Under the pieces are notes generated by a model. It made no database searches and was not told the DNA's origin. It was given only the letters and a program-made list of their open reading frames with translations. Positions 60,282-64,000 of a stretch of 64,000 nt of DNA are shown in pieces (position 1 is the first letter of the stretch; each line of letters opens with the position of its first letter). Both the position numbers and the translations under genes were made by a program. The stretch is from Acidimicrobiia bacterium (lineage in GTDB: Bacteria > Actinomycetota > Acidimicrobiia > IMCC26256 > PALSA-610): contig DATBAK010000077.1 in assembly GCA_036271555.1 (NCBI GenBank), forward strand, positions 25,985-89,984. Direction: 5' to 3'.

Positions 60282-61514
60282 ATGAAGGGCTACGCGGTCG
60301 TCCTCGCCGTCGCCGCGGGGACGACGTTCCTGCTGACGCCGCTCGTGATGCTGCTGGCGCGGCGCTTCGGTGCGGTCGTCGAGCCGGGCGCGCGTCGACA
60401 GCACACGCAGCCGATCGCAACGCTCGGCGGCGCGGCGATGTTCGTCGGCTTCCTCGCCGCGATCTCGGTCGCGTCGCGCATGTCGCAGTTCCACCAGATG
60501 TTCCGCGACAACTCCGAGCCGTTCGGCGTCGTGCTCGCCGCGGGAGTGATGTTCCTCGTCGGCGCGCTCGACGACATGCGCGACGTGTCGCCGCCCGCGA
60601 AGGTCGCGGGTCAGGTCTTCAGCGGCGGCATGCTCGCGCTGTTCGGCGTGACGATGTTCTACTTCCGCGTCCCGTTCAACCTGTTCCACGCCGACGTCGT
60701 CGTGCTCTCGCAGAACCTCGCGCCGCTCGTCACGGTGCTCTGGGTCGTGCTGCTCACGCAGGCGATCAACCTCATCGACGGGCTCGACGGGCTCGCGGCG
60801 GGCATCGTCGCGATCGGCGGCAGCGCGCTGTTCCTCTTCGCCGATCGCCTCTTCAAGGCCGGTTTCCTCGACGGATCGAACATCGGCCCGCTCATCGCGA
60901 TCATCGCGGTCGGGATGTGCGTGGGCTTCCTGCCCTTCAACTTCAACCCCGCGAAGATCATCATGGGCGACGCCGGCGCGCTGCTGCTCGGTCTCATGCT
61001 CGCGGTGCCGACGATCACGGTCGGCGGGCGCACCGACGTGCAGTTCAGCGGCAACACCTACTTCTTCTTCGCGCCCCTGGTGATCCCGCTGATCATCCTC
61101 GGTGTGCCCGTCGTCGACACCGTGTTCTCCTTCGTCCGTCGCGTCGCGCGCGGTCGTTCGTTCTCCGAGGCCGACACCGATCACCTGCACCACCGGCTCG
61201 TGCGCCTCGGCCACGGTCCCCGGCGCGCGGTGATGATCCTCTGGGCGTGGACCGCGTTGCTCTCGTGCGTCGCGCTCCTGCCGACGTACACGAACCGCGG
61301 CAACGCGCTCGTGCCGTTCCTGCTCGCGGCGCTCGCGCTCGTCCTCTTCATCCTCTTCCACCCCGGTGTTCGCCGGGGTCGGAACCGCGCCGGCCGCTCC
61401 CGGCACCCCGCGGCGACACTCCGGACGGGCGCGGAGGAAGAAATTCAGGCAGACTCCCCGGCCGGGCTCGAGACCGTCGTGGACCTCGAGCACCACCGGC
61501 GCAAGCGGGCCTGA
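60282..61514 (+). CDS. wecA: UDP-GlcNAc:undecaprenyl-phosphate GlcNAc-1-phosphate transferase
   Basis: A 410-residue integral membrane enzyme of the MraY/WecA family with about eleven helices. Motifs: GARRQHTQPIATLGG, LDDMRDVSP (metal-binding Asp pair), INLIDGLDGLAAG, FNPAKIIMGDAGALLLG, and the sugar-selecting loop DTDHLHHRLVRLGHG. The HHR loop marks the WecA/TagO group rather than MraY. It makes undecaprenyl-PP-GlcNAc for wall polymer or polysaccharide assembly. Position just before the atp operon is conserved in actinobacteria. The last 60 residues are a charged tail. Confidence 0.94.
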   Translation: MKGYAVVLAVAAGTTFLLTPLVMLLARRFGAVVEPGARRQHTQPIATLGGAAMFVGFLAAISVASRMSQFHQMFRDNSEPFGVVLAAGVMFLVGALDDMRDVSPPAKVAGQVFSGGMLALFGVTMFYFRVPFNLFHADVVVLSQNLAPLVTVLWVVLLTQAINLIDGLDGLAAGIVAIGGSALFLFADRLFKAGFLDGSNIGPLIAIIAVGMCVGFLPFNFNPAKIIMGDAGALLLGLMLAVPTITVGGRTDVQFSGNTYFFFAPLVIPLIILGVPVVDTVFSFVRRVARGRSFSEADTDHLHHRLVRLGHGPRRAVMILWAWTALLSCVALLPTYTNRGNALVPFLLAALALVLFILFHPGVRRGRNRAGRSRHPAATLRTGAEEEIQADSPAGLETVVDLEHHRRKRA

Positions 61515-61583
61515 CGGATCGAGCCCGCGAGCTCCACCAGCCGCACCAGCCAGAGCAGTCAGCCATCCGTCGCGCGGGCCAAT

Positions 61584-61612
61584 TTGCCCGCCTGACCGTT
61601 CTTTATTAGATT
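61584..61612 (+). promoter_or_regulatory. Probable promoter of the ATP synthase operon
   Basis: TTGCCC (61584-61589), a 17-base spacer and TAGATT (61607-61612) precede the first atp gene by 63 bases. The stretch 61598-61632 is the most AT-rich piece of this region. A second start just downstream is also possible. Confidence 0.5.
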
Positions 61613-61675
61613 GCGAAATAATTCACAAGCGTCTTCCAGGCCCGGGAGGACGCAGGGGGATCGAGCAGGGTTTCG

Positions 61676-62032
61676 GTGGTAGAGCCAGCAGCGGATCAGC
61701 TTCGCGAGCGCCCGGCGAGCCGGGTTCGCGACCACATCAAGCGGCCTCTCGGCCTCCGGCACATCGCCGCGGCGCCGTCCGACCCGCCGCTCGCGGACCG
61801 GCAGGCCCTCTACACCGGGTTCGGCAACGCCCTCGGCCAGGCCGTCGAGTTCGTGGCCACGCCGTTCCTCTTCTTCCTCGCCGGCCTGTGGCTCGACCAC
61901 GTGTTCGGGACGGGCTCGATCCTGCGGGTCACGTTCTTCGCGCTCGCCCTCACGGGCGTGGTCGTGAGCGCGTTCTACAAGTACCGCGCCGCGATGGACG
62001 AGGCCGAGGAGGGCAAGCCGTGGAAACGGTGA
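61676..62032 (+). CDS. AtpZ/AtpI-family small membrane protein
   Basis: A 118-residue protein with a polar N-terminal half and two membrane helices (about 52-75 and 80-105; FLFFLAGLWLDHVFG then LRVTFFALALTGVVVSAFYKY). This is the AtpZ-like family that opens many atp operons and may help magnesium supply or c-ring assembly. Start GTG 61676. Its stop overlaps the next start (TGATG). Confidence 0.85.
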   Translation: MVEPAADQLRERPASRVRDHIKRPLGLRHIAAAPSDPPLADRQALYTGFGNALGQAVEFVATPFLFFLAGLWLDHVFGTGSILRVTFFALALTGVVVSAFYKYRAAMDEAEEGKPWKR

Positions 62033-62478
62033 TGTCTACGGCGCCGGAGACCTCCACGGCCTACGAGCGCGACATCGCGTTCGACCTCCTACGCCACGGC
62101 TTGCTCGTCGCGCCGCTCGGCGTCGCGATCGGCGCGCTGACCGCGGGATGGGCCGGCGCGGTGGGTGTGGCGCTCGGCGTCGCCGTGGTGTGCTTCAACT
62201 TCCTCGTCGCCGGCGGGCTGCAGAGCTGGGCGGCGACGAAGGGCTCGCCCGGGCTGCTCGGCGGCACCGTGCTCGCGAGCCTCATCCTGCGGTTCGTCGT
62301 CGTGATCGTCGCGCTCGTGCTCGCCGGTCACGCGTCGTTCCTGAACCTCACCTGTTTCGGTCTCGCGCTCGTCGTGAGCCACCTCGGACTCCTGATCTGG
62401 GAAGCGAAGTCGGTACGGCTGCAACTGGCCTTCCCTGGCCTCAAGCCGCGCCCGCACGCTCTCGGCGGAAAGGACTGA
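62032..62478 (+). CDS. ATP synthase subunit I-like membrane protein (AtpI)
   Basis: A 148-residue protein with four hydrophobic segments (about 20-40, 42-60, 75-95, 100-120) in the pattern of the ATP synthase I chain, which helps assemble the c-ring. The start may be ATG 62032 or the in-frame GTG 62020. It follows the AtpZ-like gene and precedes atpB by four bases. Confidence 0.85.
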   Translation: MSTAPETSTAYERDIAFDLLRHGLLVAPLGVAIGALTAGWAGAVGVALGVAVVCFNFLVAGGLQSWAATKGSPGLLGGTVLASLILRFVVVIVALVLAGHASFLNLTCFGLALVVSHLGLLIWEAKSVRLQLAFPGLKPRPHALGGKD

Positions 62479-62482
62479 GCCA

Positions 62483-63253
62483 GTGCTGCTCGGACTCGAC
62501 GTTCCCCCGATCTCGAACCTGACCAACTGGCCGGCGTTCGCGTTCAAGAACTCGTCGCTGTTCGCACTCAACAAGGTCGGACTGATCTATCTCATCGCGA
62601 CGGCGTTGACGCTGCTGCTGTTCCTGGTCGGTGCCCGGCAGAAGAAGGCCGTGCCGACCGGCGTGCAGGCGATGTCGGAGATGGGCGTCGAGTTCGTGCG
62701 CGACCAGGTCCTCATGCAGACGATCGGTCCGGAGGGCCTGCCGTTCCTGCCCTACCTCACCGCGCTGTTCTTCTTCCTGTTCTTCAGCAACATCTTCGAG
62801 ATCATCCCGTACTTCCAGTTCCCCGCGAACGCGCGGTTCGCGATGCCGCTCGTGCTCGCGCTCGTGACGTGGGTGATCTTCAACGTCGTCGGCGTCGTGA
62901 AGCAGGGACCGCTGCACTACGTGAAGAACTCGCTCGTGCCGTCGGGCGTGCCGAAGGCGCTGTTGGTCATCGTCATCCCGATCGAGTTCGTCTCCCACTT
63001 CCTCGTGAAGCCGTTCTCGCTGATGGTGCGGCTCTTCGCGAACATGCTCGCCGGTCACCTCATCCTCGCGACGTTCTCGGTGATCTGCACCGCGGTCTTC
63101 AAGAAGAGCCTGCTGCTCGTCATCCTGCCGTTCAGCTTCGTCCTGCTCTTCGCGCTCACGGGCTTCGAAGTCCTCGTGAGCTTCCTGCAGGCGTTCATCT
63201 TCACCATCCTCACGGCCGTCTACATCGGCGGCACCATGCATCCCGAGCACTAG
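62483..63253 (+). CDS. atpB: ATP synthase F0 subunit a
   Basis: A 256-residue membrane subunit forming the proton half-channels. The essential Arg is in PFSLMVRLFANMLAGH (about residue 178), with the conserved Asn and His of that helix. The earlier helix FLFFSNIFEIIPYFQFP and the last helix LVSFLQAFIFTILTAVYIGG with the Gln are typical. GTG 62483 has a GGAAAGGA site upstream. Confidence 0.97.
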   Translation: MLLGLDVPPISNLTNWPAFAFKNSSLFALNKVGLIYLIATALTLLLFLVGARQKKAVPTGVQAMSEMGVEFVRDQVLMQTIGPEGLPFLPYLTALFFFLFFSNIFEIIPYFQFPANARFAMPLVLALVTWVIFNVVGVVKQGPLHYVKNSLVPSGVPKALLVIVIPIEFVSHFLVKPFSLMVRLFANMLAGHLILATFSVICTAVFKKSLLLVILPFSFVLLFALTGFEVLVSFLQAFIFTILTAVYIGGTMHPEH

Positions 63254-63523
<270 letters not shown>

Positions 63524-63531
63524 GGGGAATC

Positions 63532-64000
63532 GTGCGTAAGCACCTTCGTGCACTGATCGCAGCAGTCGGCATCGCGGTCGCGGTGTTCGCCGTCGCCGCG
63601 CCTGCATACGCGCAGGAGTCGACGCCGAAGTACGCGAACGAGGCGGCCGAGCATTGCGCCGGGCTCCTCGCCAAGGGCGGCTCGATCGACGACTGCCAGA
63701 AGGCACCGTCGCCGCTCAAGCCGGGCAACAACGAGATCCTGTGGGGCTCGGCTGCGTTCGTAGTCCTGTTGCTCGCGATGTGGAAGTTCGGCGTGCCGGC
63801 CGTGAAGAACATGGAGAAGGCACGCGAGGACCGCATCCGGGGCGACCTCGAGGGCGCGGAGTCGGCGAAGGCCGAAGCCGAGGCCGAGAAGGCGCAGTAC
63901 CTGGCGCAGATCGCCGACGCCAAGAACGAGGCCGGACGCCTGATCGAAGAGGCCCGCCAAGCCGCCGAGACGGTGCGAGCCGATCTCGTGGCGCGCGCCG
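63532..64000 (+). CDS. atpF: ATP synthase F0 subunit b, with signal peptide-like extension (partial)
   Basis: The first 156 residues of subunit b; the gene runs off the window. Residues 1-27 look like a Sec signal peptide (RALIAAVGIAVAVFAVAAPAYA). Residues 28-67 form an outside segment with Cys42 and Cys55. The usual membrane anchor (about 68-88, EILWGSAAFVVLLLAMWKFGVP) and the charged dimerisation helix follow. Normal subunit b starts just before the anchor, so about 65 residues are extra. GTG 63532 follows GGGGGA; a start at the anchor would lack a good site. Confidence 0.93.
   Translation, partial: MRKHLRALIAAVGIAVAVFAVAAPAYAQESTPKYANEAAEHCAGLLAKGGSIDDCQKAPSPLKPGNNEILWGSAAFVVLLLAMWKFGVPAVKNMEKAREDRIRGDLEGAESAKAEAEAEKAQYLAQIADAKNEAGRLIEEARQAAETVRADLVARA

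Overview
The window is about 64 kb of uniformly GC-rich DNA with dense, often overlapping genes and many GTG starts. The conserved block orders argS-lysA-hom-thrC and rho-rpmE-prfA-prmC ... rpiB-glyA-wecA-atp point to Actinomycetota, and the details (apgM-type kinase near hom-thrC, subunit b with a signal peptide, secreted GHGYW/GDAAFYGS repeats) fit an uncultured member of class Acidimicrobiia best. That placement is inference from gene content. I found no tRNA, rRNA, CRISPR array, phage or insertion sequence.

Layout. 1-13.5 kb: mixed accessory and catabolic genes: HAD hydrolase, a decayed FtsX-type permease pseudogene, an HTH regulator facing YceI, an acyl-CoA synthetase, two secreted proteins (one a G1-type glutamic peptidase), cytochrome P450, enoyl-CoA hydratase, a dienoyl-CoA-reductase-like SDR, a family 2 glycosyltransferase, and a GGDEF protein overlapping an unknown partner. 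13.7-20 kb: the argS-lysA-hom-thrC-SDR operon. 20-22.6 kb: a soluble sugar-dehydrogenase-like lipoprotein, divergent from an apgM-family protein that is a good candidate for the missing homoserine kinase. 22.6-29 kb: rho, rpmE, a ferritin-like diiron candidate, a DUF642-like secreted protein, prfA, prmC. 29-32.6 kb (minus): DUF983, a cysteine-less thiolase-like protein, and two neighbouring proteins with the Cas4/AddB cysteine pattern, one of which seems to have lost its nuclease residues. 32.7-58.5 kb: a large surface-polysaccharide locus (DUF4012, LPXTG mini-protein, phosphoglycosyltransferase, secreted glycosidase, several glycosyltransferases, Wzc-like protein, Wzy/ligase, methyltransferase, WecB, WbpE/WbpB/WbpD-like genes, FAD oxidoreductase, NodB deacetylase, GtrB-like transferase). 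58.5-64 kb: rpiB-glyA-wecA and the start of the ATP synthase operon, cut at the window end inside atpF.

How they work together. hom, the apgM-type protein and thrC would make threonine; lysA ends the diaminopimelate-lysine branch. WecA and the phosphoglycosyltransferase would start lipid-linked glycans, WecB plus the aminotransferase/oxidoreductase/acetyltransferase trio would make a 2,3-diacetamido sugar nucleotide, the glycosyltransferases extend the chain, and the Wzy-like and Wzc-like proteins polymerise it and set its length. No Wzx flippase and no UDP-sugar 6-dehydrogenase lie in the window.

Three sequence-level patterns stand out. (1) At least a dozen genes have a TANNNT -10 box only 6-8 nt before the start codon, which suggests leaderless transcription and fixes many starts. 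(2) A roughly 95-100 nt repeat forms the leader, Shine-Dalgarno and start codon of two unrelated genes, and a shortened form sits at a third (thrC). (3) A second repeat of about 90 nt follows the stop codons of several genes.
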